Assembly: GCA_023376005.1 (NCBI GenBank)
Contig: CM042156.1
Coordinates: forward strand, 45,314,170 to 45,378,169
Length of the DNA stretch: 64,000 nucleotides
DNA from: Doryteuthis pealeii
Lineage: Eukaryota > Mollusca > Cephalopoda > Myopsida > Loliginidae
Direction of reading: 5' to 3'
The position numbers and the translations under genes were made by a program. Below are positions 1-10,556 of this stretch, piece by piece (the stretch's first letter is position 1; every line of letters begins with the position of its first letter). A model generated the notes under the pieces. It ran no database searches and had not been told where the DNA came from. It saw only the letters and a program-made list of their open reading frames with translations.

Positions 1-60
1 GTTACGAGCGCATTAGTGTGGAGGGTGGCATATGTAACGTAGGTGTATGTATGTATGTAG

Positions 61-263
61 AGCCGTCTGCTGTAATGGTTAGAGTCGTAATAAATGGAAT
101 CGTTGACCCGAGTTCAAATCCTGGATGAGGATGTTTGCATCCAAATATTCTCGCCACAGCTATGGGCAAATAGTACGACGGACTTGGCTCTTTAACCCTG
201 GCTAGGAAACCAGTATAGGAGAAGGAAAACCTTGAATTCAAACCTGTTAAACTCCGCTTAAGA

Positions 264-266
<3 letters not shown>
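61..266 (+). repeat. tRNA-derived SINE-A copy
   Basis: The head carries a pol III A-box-like TAATGGTTAGAG and a B-box-like CGAGTTCAAATCC, followed by the family body (AGCTATGGGCAAATAGTA, GGAGAAGGAAAA, AACCTGTTAAACTCCGCTTA). It ends in a (TG)n tract at 268. Confidence 0.75.
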
Positions 267-303
<37 letters not shown>

Positions 304-330
304 ATGTATATATATGTACATGTATATGTA
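267..330. repeat. (TG)n / (TATG)n microsatellite
   Basis: A TG run of about 34 bp grades into TATATG-type repeats. It joins two SINE-A copies lying tail to tail. Confidence 0.9.
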
Positions 331-606
331 TGTATTTACCAATCTGTTCGCACGAGAAGGATGAAATACAAGGTCATTTTAACATGCTTCAGTTCAGAGT
401 TTTCTTTCTCCTAAACTGGTTATACCATATCAAAGTTAAAGAACCTAATCTGCCCTACTATTTGTTCATAGCTGGAGGTAAAATAGTTAGATTCATATAT
501 TTCCCAATTGTAATAGTACTATATGAAATGCCAAAAGGATTTGAACTCGGATCACCGCGCCAATTTCCTACGACGATAACCATTACGCAACAAACACCTC
601 ATTTTT
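331..606 (-). repeat. tRNA-derived SINE-A copy, minus strand
   Basis: The reverse complement carries the head, the B-box-like element near 540 and the body through TTTACCAATCTG, the full-length 3' end of the family. Divergent from other copies. A 112-residue open frame through it is not a gene. Confidence 0.7.
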
Positions 607-689
607 AAATATGATATATGTAAGGAAATTCGGTTTGCAGTTTCCATTTCTTACGACGATAACCGTTACACAACACGCATTTCTCATGA

Positions 690-910
690 ATGTGTGTGGA
701 TAGTGATATTAAAAGGATAGCCAAACAAGTTAGGGGTGTTTGTAGATATTAATAGATGATAAAATTGAAATAGAAAGATTTCTCGATGGGGATGAAAAGG
801 TTAACTTTTTAATGTACATTATAAACTTCGGTGCTAGGTCAATAGACAAAGATGTCTTTTTTTAAGGCATTTTAGTTCTGGGATGTCCAAGCTGGGGAAT
901 CAAAATCCAG
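690..910. repeat. Unclassified repeat, first of two direct copies
   Basis: The stretch from GATAGCCAAACAAGTTA to TTTTAAGGCATTTTAG recurs at 1600-1810 in the same orientation with small indels. Both copies follow a TG-rich sequence. No coding potential is seen. Confidence 0.6.
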
Positions 911-1044
911 TCCAACCTTTCCCCTCAGTGGAGGACCAGACTAAAGGGCATTTAAACAAACCGATAAACAAATTGCTCCATAAGATCGCATAGGCGAGAA
1001 AGTGTGAGTAATCAGGTGTTGCCTCCATGTCCAAGCAATCTTAA

Positions 1045-1048
<4 letters not shown>

Positions 1049-1089
<41 letters not shown>
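1049..1089. repeat. (TA)n microsatellite
   Basis: About 20 TA units followed by GGGGGG. Confidence 0.95.
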
Positions 1090-1091
<2 letters not shown>

Positions 1092-1227
1092 GGGGGTGTA
1101 TTTGGGTAGCATTCTTCCATTTATGCATGTCAAATCAAACAAAGGACACGTCTCCTGTTTAACGATTTTATTTGTGATCTTTTCAAGTTTTCTGGCCAAC
1201 TTTTTAATATTTGGATAGAATTCGTGG

Positions 1228-1334
1228 GATTATATATTCTCCCTCCAGCTATGGGTAAAATAGTAGGGTAGACCGTGCTCTTTAACCTTGGGTAGGTAAC
1301 CAGTCTAGGAGAGGGAAAAACTCTTAATTCAAAA

Positions 1335-1350
<16 letters not shown>
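1228..1350 (+). repeat. SINE-A body fragment
   Basis: Body portion only (CTCCCTCCAGCTATGGGTAA, CTTTAACCTTGGGTAGG, AACCAGTCTAGGAGAGGG); the tRNA-like head is missing. Confidence 0.65.
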
Positions 1351-1591
<241 letters not shown>

Positions 1592-1599
1592 AATAGCAT

Positions 1600-1870
1600 T
1601 AAAGGTATAGCTAAACAAGTTAAAGAGGTCAGCAGATTTTCATAGATAATATATTAGAAAGAAAAGGATTTGTCAATGGGAATGAAAGGGTTATTTTTTT
1701 TATGTTCATAATAAACTGAAGTTTTCAGCATTAGTATGGACAGAGTTCAGTAGACAAGGATATGATTTTTAAGGCATTTTAGTTCTTGGAGGTACAGGCT
1801 GGAGAAGGGGTTTTCTTTTCCAGAATTCAAAATCCCATAAGTAAAGGAAGTAATCAGGAATTAAACAGAG
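1600..1870. repeat. Unclassified repeat, second direct copy
   Basis: Matches 690-910 (GTATAGCTAAACAAGTTA, then TTTTTAAGGCATTTTAG). Lies about 0.9 kb downstream in the same orientation. Confidence 0.55.
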
Positions 1871-2344
1871 CAGTGGGAGTTCGAGTCTAGGTTAGTAGGC
1901 AATAGTGGGTTGCTAGGATATGTAGTTGTTCGTGAACGAGTTAGAACTTGGTTTATTAAATGCAGTACGATTAGAAAACTGACCAGTTCCCAAGTATTTC
2001 GACTGTTGTCCATATCACGATAGTCTATATTGTCCGGAAGAGCGAAATGTTACCTAGGATTAGCCCTACATTTGGCTTAACTTCTAACATAATAGATGAT
2101 AAAAATATATTTCAATAAATAAGACACTATTATTTCAGTCTTCAGGAAAAAGATAATTTTTCAAAACATAGAAACATTCATAAAAAACATTTTTTTAAAT
2201 ATGTTTTATTTTCTTAGTCAAAAATAATAAAAACAGGAATTCAGATTTGTAAACTTGACATCCAAATCACAAAAACATGAGAAAAAATTACAGATTGAAC
2301 TATTATTGACAGCTTTAATATCAGAAGAAAAAGAAATTGTTTCT

Positions 2345-2763
2345 CTGAATTTTTTAGATGAGGCGTGATAATTAGTATTATTTGGATTATTCAGACTATT
2401 GCCCTCGTCTTATTTGTTATCTGTACAACGTTTCGGTCAATGTGCCCTCCGGCCTTCTTCAAGTTTTTCTTGTCGGACTCGAGGGCCTTATCGAACTCGG
2501 GAACCTTCTTTTCATAATTGGGATTCTTTTGTTGTAATCGGGAGCCATCACATAACTTTGAACCCAACCCTTTATTCAATCCACGGGAATATCCTTTTTT
2601 AATTCCTCTAACCATAGCTGGGTACAGGTGTTAAGCTGTGTTAATTATTATTTTATGTTACTGTCGCCCTTGACCAGGATTGAACCTGCAAACTAGAGAT
2701 AACTGTCACTTAGCACTGTCTTAATCTAACGCCTTTGGCCACTACGCTATGAGCCCAATTGGC
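2345..2763 (-). repeat. Full-length tRNA-derived SINE-C
   Basis: On the minus strand: tRNA-like head (CATAGCGTAGTGGCC; B-box GCAGGTTCAATCCTGG), a middle region with GATTGAATAAAGGG, then GAAGAAGGCCGGAGGGCA, CCGAAACGTTGTACAGATAA, and a tail CGCCTCATCTAAAAAATTCA. Other copies at 45135/46400 and 54925 define the family. A 74-residue open frame crosses it. Confidence 0.75.
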
Positions 2764-2835
2764 TCTATAGTCCGACAAGAAATACCTGAAGAAGGCCGGA
2801 GGCACATCGGCCGAAACGTTGTTCAAAGGAAATTG
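2764..2835 (+). repeat. SINE-C 3' module fragment, opposite orientation
   Basis: CCTGAAGAAGGCCGGAGG and ATCGGCCGAAACGTTGTT are family signatures. The fragment abuts the head of the full copy, so the two are divergent. Confidence 0.65.
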
Positions 2836-3089
2836 TTTAAGAAAATTATTAAAAAAAGAAATTTCTTTCTTCAACCCGAAGGATTTCTCAAGTTTTTATT
2901 GTAGAAGGCACCTCCATTAGAAATGGTGGAGAGAAAAAAAAATCAAAGTGAATTAATAATTTGGACTTTTTTTTACTTGCTCTCAAGTTTTGAAATATGG
3001 AAATTTCAAATAAATGCTATTATGAGCTATATTAGAAAAGTTCCAGGACTCGTGTCACAAAAAAAAATATTTCAAATCCAAATTACAAA

Positions 3090-3575
3090 CTACAAGTTAT
3101 CCCCTGCAAAGTAATCCCCCTGGAGTCTAATGCACTTTCCCATCCTTCTCTGCCATGCTTGCACTCCTGGAAGGATCCTTCCGGGATTCTCCATAGCTCT
3201 GTCATCATGGCCTTCTTGATGTCGTGCACATCCTCAAACGGGTTCCATTGATGACCCCTTGAGCTTGGGGAAGAGGAAAAAATCACATGGAGCCAAGTCG
3301 GGTGAGTAACAGTGATGTTCTTCTGGGACAGGAACTCTTGGATACTCAAGGCAGTGTGGGCAGGTGCGTTGTCATGGTAAAGCACCCACGAGTTGACCAG
3401 CCACATCTCTCACCTCTTCTCGCGCACTGAACGAAGGAAACGCCGCAGTATCTCTTAGTAGACATGCTGGTTGATCATCTGACCCTGTGGCAAGAACTTG
3501 CAGTGGACGATGCCCCTCACATCGAAGAATGCGATCAACCTGGAACTTTTCTGACATACCTGGTATGTTCTAACA
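3090..3575 (-). pseudogene. Mariner-like transposase C-terminal half, broken
   Basis: Minus-strand translation in several frames shows the mariner catalytic core: QGQMINQHVY, a VLYHDNAPAHTALSIQEFL block with the second catalytic Asp, and, in another frame, SPDLAPCDFFLFPKLKG with the third Asp region. FEDVHDIKKAMMTELWRIPE then matches the family C-terminus. Frameshifts at about 3290 and 3410 and a stop inactivate it. The N-terminal DNA-binding part is absent. Confidence 0.85.
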
Positions 3576-3789
3576 TTCTTTATACCTTTGCAGAAAAAAA
3601 TTCTGATTTACTAATAGGAAAGCTTTAATAACAAATAACTCTATATGAGAGGGAAAAAACTCATTGGATGTGTCTAACGGGTGAGTGGATTGAAAAATAG
3701 AAATGAAAACCCAATTGCATACACACACACACATACTAAAGTTAAATAGAATGAGATGTTCAAACTATAGAATACTAAGTCCAATTACC

Positions 3790-4335
3790 GTCGAATTGGC
3801 AAGACAAGACGGCAAACAGTCGCCTTGTCGGCTGGGGCGTTAGAATGCAACGACTGCACCTGTGCTGAGGGTAAGACTCCCAATGGGGATTTTGGCCGTG
3901 GGTGGCGACCAAGCAGCCAATAGGACTCAGGGATGGACCCCCAGGTGGACTGTTCTGAATTCCCATAATACCCTTGTCTTGGGCTGGGGCGTCGGGCGGC
4001 TCCATCTCAAACCAATTGTTGACTGTCTAACTGACTTACCAATACAAACTATTGATTTGAATAATATGGATAATTTCAGGGCTAGAGCCTGGGTCTACAT
4101 GCCTAAATTTTGAAATAAACTCTATCTTATGGTAATTCCATTTTTTTTAATTTTCTATTTAACCCATTGGGACCCTGGTCTACCTCTCAGAACCGGGAGT
4201 GGTGATGAAGGGGTGCTCCCATCTGGAAAAATAGAAAAATAGAATTTATATAATAAAAATTGTATTGCCATAAGGGCAATAAAAAATTTTGGTTAAATGA
4301 CCCACTGGGGTTGACCGCCGTAAAAAAACCAAAAA
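3790..4335 (-). repeat. Divergent RepB copy
   Basis: Contains GTGGGTGGCGACC, GGTGATGAAGGGGTGCTCC, TTGCCATAAGGGCAATA and GACCCACTGGGGTTGA, all found in RepB at 26848, 47827 and 56735. Highly rearranged. Confidence 0.5.
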
Positions 4336-4439
4336 ATTGCAAGTCATGGATGCTCACCACTATTTTAAAATATGGAAAATCGCCTTGAATGAGATAAAAG
4401 TAATTTCTGTGTATAATAATGTGTATTCTGGAATTCGTT

Positions 4440-4688
4440 TTGGACCATATGACCTTTAGGCACCCCTTTTGCTTTGCTGATTCATAAGTACATTTTTTTT
4501 TTACACCGTCAACATCCGGTTGTTTGTTAGGGGTTAGGGTTAGGGGTTAGGGTTAGGGGTTAGTTTTATAATTTTAAAACCTCTAAAAATCGTCTGTTAA
4601 CAAACAACCGGATGTTGACGGTGTAAATGAAAAAATGTACTTATGAATCAGCAAAGCAAAAGGGGTGCCTAAAGGTCATATGGTCCTT
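4440..4688. mobile_element. Fold-back element P1 with telomere-like core
   Basis: Inverted arms of about 85 bp (GGACCATATGACCTTTAGGC ... and its complement at 4662-4684) flank a core of alternating GGGGTTAGGGTTA units at 4529-4563. The inner arm carries ACACCGTCAACATCCGGTTG and its complement. It has the shape of a MITE and no coding capacity. Related copies: 38362, 38588 and a relic at 31478. Confidence 0.8.
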
Positions 4689-5322
4689 CGTTTTTGTTAT
4701 GTCTTTACATACAGATAAAATACAGAACACTGATTGAAAATGCAAGACCAGATTGTTGGAAATTAACAAGGCTTTATTTAACACAGGGTAGAGAATGCTT
4801 CTACCCTAAAAGTGACTTCACTGGCTCATCCGTGCTGTCCGCGTGCGTCCACTCGGTAAAAATCCCAATCCAAAAGTGTCATAGTGGAAACCCCACTTCC
4901 GGTTTACCATCAGCCCCATACTGAACAAGGGGAGTTACTCTATTTTCGTTAGGTTTGAACCAAACAGTTTTGTACTTCTTATTTCTTCTTGTGGAGTCCC
5001 AAACCTACGACAGACTCATCCATGAAAGGAATTCCTCTGAGAGATGGAAAGGGACCAATATGGATCCTAGAGAAGAAACAGGTAAGAAATATCATGAAAA
5101 ATGATTAAGGAATGTAGGTGGCTATGGGACATAGCAAAGGAAGAGATAACAGATGACGTAAAAGGTTGGGTAAATGATGCCCAATGAATAACAAACGCAA
5201 TAGCAGAACGGTTTGGGAAATGAGATAGAGCTGTTTATTGGTAAGACACAATTATCATAGAGGGAGTTGAGAAAGATCTTTGACCAGCAACAGACTTGCA
5301 ATGTATAATGATGATTATCAGG

Positions 5323-5324
<2 letters not shown>

Positions 5325-5377
<53 letters not shown>
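5325..5377. repeat. (TA)n microsatellite
   Basis: About 26 TA units. Confidence 0.95.
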
Positions 5378-5382
<5 letters not shown>

Positions 5383-5442
5383 GTACAAGAATAATTATTT
5401 AAGATTATAATTAATGGAATCATATGTAATTAGCTATTTTAA

Positions 5443-5668
5443 AAAGGGATTAATAGAGCAGATAATGTTATATTACGAATGGTAAACAAGGGCCCTTTCG
5501 TCCGGAATGGTAAACAAGGGTCCTTTCGTCCAAATGCTTAACAGGGGTCCTTGTTTACCATTCCGAACGAAAGGGACCTTGTTTACCATTCCGGACGAAA
5601 GGGCCTTGTTTACCATCCCCTTGTTTACCATTCGTAATATAACATTATCTGCTCTATTAATTTTCCCT
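5443..5668. mobile_element. Fold-back element P4 with repeated inner units
   Basis: Arms GGGATTAATAGAGCAGATAA... (5446) and the complement ending near 5664 enclose several copies, in both orientations, of GGTAAACAAGGGCCCTTTCG-type units. No coding potential. Confidence 0.75.
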
Positions 5669-5675
5669 TTTTTTT

Positions 5676-5745
5676 TTATATCGGAAGAAGACCGGGTGGA
5701 ACATCGGCCGTAACGTTGTTTAAGTGAATTAAGGGTGGTATTTCG
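5676..5745 (+). repeat. SINE-C-like 3' module, diverged
   Basis: GGAAGAAGACCGGGTGGAAC and ATCGGCCGTAACGTTGTT resemble the SINE-C module. Directly follows P4. Confidence 0.4.
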
Positions 5746-6084
5746 ACCCTTGAAATAAAATTTAAAAGTAGTCGTCTGATACATTCTTGTTTTGCTACAG
5801 CTAATTCGTAAGACCAAATTGCTCACAGGTAGTTCGGAGTAAGATGACACACAAACAATTCGGAATAAAATGATTTGCGATTAATTTCACTCATCTCACA
5901 AGAAAAAACTCTCCGTTCTTATTATTTTATTATCCAGTAATCACGTTACTTCTCGTGATTTCTCGTGATTTCTCAAACTAGTTCATTGAGTAAAGGATGA
6001 TGATAAATAACAACGACGATCGGTTGTCGATTATGCAATTATTCAAATACAAAGTAGAGGAGACTTGCACATTGCCACTCGAAA

Positions 6085-6365
6085 GACATCATCTGTTGAG
6101 CATTACATAAGCTTCAAAACATTCAGAAAATCTAGGAACTGCCAAATATGTAGACTATTATATAAGCTTCAAAAACATTAAAAAAAGCTAGGATAAGTAA
6201 AAGATATTATATGTAGAGCATTACATAAGCTTCAAAAACATTCAGAAAATCTAAGACTTGCAAAGGTATCATCTGTAGAGCATTACGTAAGCTTTTAAAA
6301 AAAATCAGAAAATCTAAGACTTGAAAAATGTGTCATCGAGCTCGAACCAGCAAAAGATATCATAC
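6085..6365. repeat. Minisatellite, period about 69 bp, about four copies
   Basis: Units share GAGCATTACATAAGCTTCAA and ATTCAGAAAATCTAAGACTT. Copies degrade toward the right end. Confidence 0.8.
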
Positions 6366-6799
6366 ACTCTTCTGCAAATTAATTGAAACAACCGCTTTAG
6401 TTTTTCTTTTTTCGTCATACGGTTAGTTTTAGATCCACTGGAGTGACAGGGTGTAATCGATTTCTATTTATTTATTTTTTTTTTTTTAATTTGGTAATTT
6501 GCAGTTATGTGCAGTAATATGAATCTATTTTGAGGGTGTATGATGAAATTTGTTTGGCCTTAAAAAATATTGCGTCATCCGTGATTGTATCAGATTTTTG
6601 TCATGCCCAGACACTATTGTCTTAACTGTCGATTAATTGTCCTAAGGCTATTGTCTGCGATGGATGTTACTCCAAGGAAGTGTATGAAAATTGTAACGCT
6701 GCACGAATACATTGGCAAGCTTTACAGAGATCGCGGATATTATAAAAATAACAAAATTATTCGTTTTGTTACAATCAATTTGTACAATGGTGTATGTAG

Positions 6800-6940
6800 A
6801 CTATTACATAATGTTAAATATAGTTGTTCCAACATGTAGTTTATGTGGAAGAGTATGTCTCTCCAGGGTTGGCCTGGTGAGTCATCTGCGAAAACACAAG
6901 TATACAGTGTCAAATGCTACTGACACTCAAGTATAAAAAA
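6800..6940 (+). pseudogene. LINE ORF2 C-terminal zinc finger remnant
   Basis: Frame 6712-6936 encodes CSLCGRVCLSRVGLVSHLRK, with C-x2-C and H-x3-H spacing. This C2H2-type knuckle ends many LINE reverse transcriptases. Upstream residues show no RT motif, so only the tail is recognisable. Confidence 0.55.
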
Positions 6941-7249
6941 GAACAGGAAATGGTCTTACTTGTGCACGAGTTGACAGCCAACACATGAAGTTAAAAATCT
7001 GTTGTTTAAAAAGCGAAAATATTTTCATGAAACATTGCAAGTCGTTTTTTTTTTAAACTTTTTCTTCCAATTATAACCAAAAAGATGTGAGTTCAAGCCT
7101 CTCAGAAAATTTATTGCATTTTTCTGACCCGCAATTTACTAGCAGTCGTAAGGTGGCCAGATGAATTGGTTGGCAAATTGAAATAGTAGTCAGTTGACTT
7201 AGGCTCTAGGTTAGAAGAGGTTAGAACATGGTTTCTCAAAGTGGTCTAT

Positions 7250-7510
7250 CCCCTGTTAATGAGATATCTATACTTACTTGTATAACTAATGCAATTCATA
7301 CTCAAGGAACCTTATACCGTCCGAGTAGAATTTTTATTTATTTATTTACTCTTAATTATCTCCCCTTTCCACGGTGACCTCTTGACCAAAGAAGATATAT
7401 ATTTTACTTTAATACGAGAGAGCATTTAGCACCTTTATTAACCAGGAACTTTAAAGAGGGGGGAGGGAAGTATACAGGTAAGTATAGATATCTCATAAAG
7501 AGAGATTTTA
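7250..7510. repeat. Inverted repeat 3' of the recombinase relic
   Basis: GAGATATCTATACTTACTTG (7260) recurs inverted at 7470-7500 (CAGGTAAGTATAGATATCTC). Could be part of the DIRS-like element ends. Confidence 0.45.
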
Positions 7511-7639
7511 CTTTAAAAGAAACTCAGTTTATATCTATATCTATATTTACCTGTGTGACTAATGCAAGAAATAGAATTTGTAGCAGAATTCTGGAAGGTG
7601 GAAAAAATAAAAGGAACATACTCACTTATTCTTTGCAGC

Positions 7640-9830
7640 TCCGACTCTCTCTAAGATGGATGCTCTTACAAAATTTTCCAGCAACATCTCTCAAATAAAA
7701 AGATGCAATTGTGCTTTCTGAAGACCAATGAGCCACTTGGAGGATGTTTCTGAGTGAAGCTCCATTAAACCAAGCCCAATATGAAGCTAATCGCCGAATA
7801 TCATGGGCCCTAATACCCTTTGAATTTAGTTCAGCCTCATAAACATGCCTACTGTAGAGGATTATGTGTATGTGTTCAATAATATTAGGAATGACGAATA
7901 AACATATGACACAGTTTAGGTAGAAAATACGGAGAAATGATAAAAACAAATGCATATAATTATAAAATAACAAATGAATTTATTCAGAGAATAAATTTGC
8001 AACAATATGTTGTTCAAAGGAATAGTGTAGATGATATGTGTAATGTAAAATGTAAAAGTTCGTATGTTAAGTTTGGAAAAGTTCGTTTAGATGTAGACAG
8101 AAATGAGAATAAAGTTTGTATATGTGACCTGTTGAAACGGATTCTTGATGTAGGTAGAACGAAGTGGTAAGAATACTGGTAGTAGTAGTAATTGTGTTGA
8201 GGCAGTGGAGTCGTTCGTTCGAACACCTGTTTCTTGGTCGTTGTTCTATCTGGCAGCGAGACGATATCTGTATGTTTGTTTGTGGTCGTCGGATGTGTCC
8301 GGTTTGAATGTGAGATGAAGTCTGTGTCGTCTGCTAGCGAAATGAATTCTGTCTAATTGTTGATTTCATTTTCGTCTTTTATGATACTTGATCGGATCAA
8401 AAAGTAATTAACTTTTTGGCGCAAACGCGCGGACGTAGTAGAAAGCAATACTAACCTAGCCAATCGATTCTAATTTTTGTGTAAACATTTACCCTAATCA
8501 CTTTTCCTTAAATCTAGAAAAAGGATTGTGTTCGTGTGTTCGTTTTTAATCTCTTTTCCTTAAGTTTGGGAAAAGGATTGTGTTGTGTGTTTGTTTTAAT
8601 TTCTTTCCCTTAATTTTGGGAAAAGAAATGTGTACGTGTATTTATTTTAAAAATATAGAATTGTATTCCATACTACTAGTGGAAACAATCCACCTTGAAA
8701 TAGTACTAATCGCTGTCGGTCTATATCGGTTCTTTTGATAGGTAATGAAAATCGCTTCATTATCCTGCCGCGACAGCTCGGTTCTTTTTATATAGGTTCT
8801 CAAACAACGACAAGGACACAGAAGGAGATCCTCAGTCATCTGTAAATTTGGTGAAATCTGAAATAAACCAAGGCGACCAACCTTTCTTTAACGCCAGAGT
8901 CTTGGTTAGAAATTTTAAATGAGGTAAAAGTCGTATATCAGCCTCAAGCCTAAGGTCCGACTTCCTGGTGGATAAATTATTTATCTCGCCTACTCTAGCA
9001 GCCGAAGCTAAGGCCACTAGGAAAAGTCTTCCAAGATAAAAACTTTAAATCCACAGAATCTAAAGGTTCAGAGGGATGATTAGCGAGAGCTTTTAGAACA
9101 AAAGGTAAGTCACAGTTATGGAGAAGTGGTTTCACTGAAGGATTTGAATTCAAAATTCCTTTAACTAAATTCGATAGAAGATTCTCTGAATTTGTAGAAC
9201 TTTTCTCTCAACCCTTGTGAATAGTTGCTAATGCTTGTTAGACATATGGTGAAAAATAAAACACGTATATTTATACACACGCGACTCGGGGTTATTTCTG
9301 CTTAACAACGCTGTTCTATATCCGGAAATTGTTGAAACTCTGCAACCTCTGACTTCGTACAAATGAATCAGAAAATCTACAACATCCTTTATAGAGGCAG
9401 AATATGGGTCGACACCAGTTTCTGTATATCTGTTGCCTAGCCCCGCACATTCTTCATGTGGAAGGCCTTTTGCTATTCTTGATGTAAACATGAGCCTTTC
9501 TAGAAAAAAAGTTCATAGGTGGGTTATGCTGGATATTTTCCATGCTACTAGTCTTAGACTAAATGCACTATCTGACCCCGTTTCTGAGTTAGCATTTTCG
9601 ATGTTATTGGTAATTCTCTTGTGAAGTCTATTAGTAGATCCAGAATGACCGGATACCATGACTGGCGTGAAGCATTTAGGGCTACCAGAAAAAGAATACA
9701 TCTTTCTAGTGACACTTTTCTGAAGGACTCGACGAATCAATATTGGGAGAGTGAATGCGTAGGCATTATTAAGTGATGTGTTAGTTCCACTTCTATTTTT
9801 TACAAGGATGGCTTTCAACTGGGCAATCAA
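7640..9830 (-). pseudogene. DIRS/Crypton-like tyrosine recombinase, interrupted
   Basis: Minus-strand pieces in order form a tyrosine recombinase. 9830-9516 gives an N-terminal region, 9512-9300 gives GVDPYSASIKDVVDFLIHLY and ISGYRTALLS (core-binding domain), 9215-8990 gives LASAARVGEINNLSTR with the first catalytic Arg, 8840-8690 gives EDLLLCPCRCLRTYIKRTEL and TISRWIV, and 7835-7650 gives RAHDIRRLASYWAW (HxxR) and HWSSESTIASFYLRD (His/Trp and nucleophile Tyr). An in-frame TGA at 9513-9515, frameshifts near 9016 and 8870, and gaps at about 7835-8690 and 9215-9300 break it. The gaps might be introns or insertions. DIRS versus Crypton cannot be decided because no RT is seen. Confidence 0.75.
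8495..8645. repeat. Short tandem repeat, about 65-bp unit, three copies
   Basis: CTTTTCCTTAA...AAAAGGATTGTGTTCGTGT units recur three times, within the gap of the recombinase relic. Confidence 0.65.
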
Positions 9831-9875
9831 CTGGTTGGGTTGACTCCATTCACATTATCTTTATTTTTCTTTTTG

Positions 9876-9920
<45 letters not shown>

Positions 9921-9970
9921 CGTGTGTATATGCTTGCATGAATGTGTGTGTGTGTGTGTGTGTGTGTGTC
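9876..9970. repeat. (TG)n microsatellite
   Basis: Two TG runs separated by GCGTGCG and TATATGCTTGCATGAA. Open frames of alternating Cys/Val through it are artefacts. Confidence 0.95.
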
Positions 9971-10069
9971 TGGGGGTTCCAGAGTCCAGCGTAACACGGC
10001 TGCTATATTCAGTCGCTGGAAAGAAGCGTCACTCTAAAGAGAGTTCCAGTAGAAAGGGTTTCATTCTTT

Positions 10070-10072
10070 TAT

Positions 10073-10129
<57 letters not shown>

Positions 10130-10342
10130 GACAGAGACAGAGACAGACAGACACAGACACAGACACAGATACAGACAGACACACACACGCGCGCGCGCGC
10201 ACATGCAGAGACACTCAGAGAGAGACAGACACTCACACACACACACACACACACAGACAGACACACACACACACACACAGACAAAGACACACACATACAC
10301 ACACACAGAGACAAAAACACACACACACAGACAAAGACAAAA

Positions 10343-10375
<33 letters not shown>

Positions 10376-10511
10376 GAGACAGAGACAGACACAGACAGAC
10401 ACCACACAGACACAGATAAATACACACACATACACGCACACAGACATACATACACACACATACACACACACATACACACTCACATACACGCACTGGGAGA
10501 CAGACAGACAG

Positions 10512-10548
<37 letters not shown>

Positions 10549-10556
10549 TGCACACA
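10070..10556. repeat. Large (GA/CA/CAGA)n purine-rich microsatellite block
   Basis: Nearly 490 bp of GA, CAGA, CACAGA, CA and CGCG repeats in a mosaic. It produces several long spurious open frames on both strands. Confidence 0.95.

Noticed and set aside
4529..4563. Interstitial telomere from chromosome fusion
   Set aside because: The telomere-like repeat is short, mixed TTAGGG/TTAGGGG, and enclosed by inverted arms that recur elsewhere, so it belongs to a repeat element.
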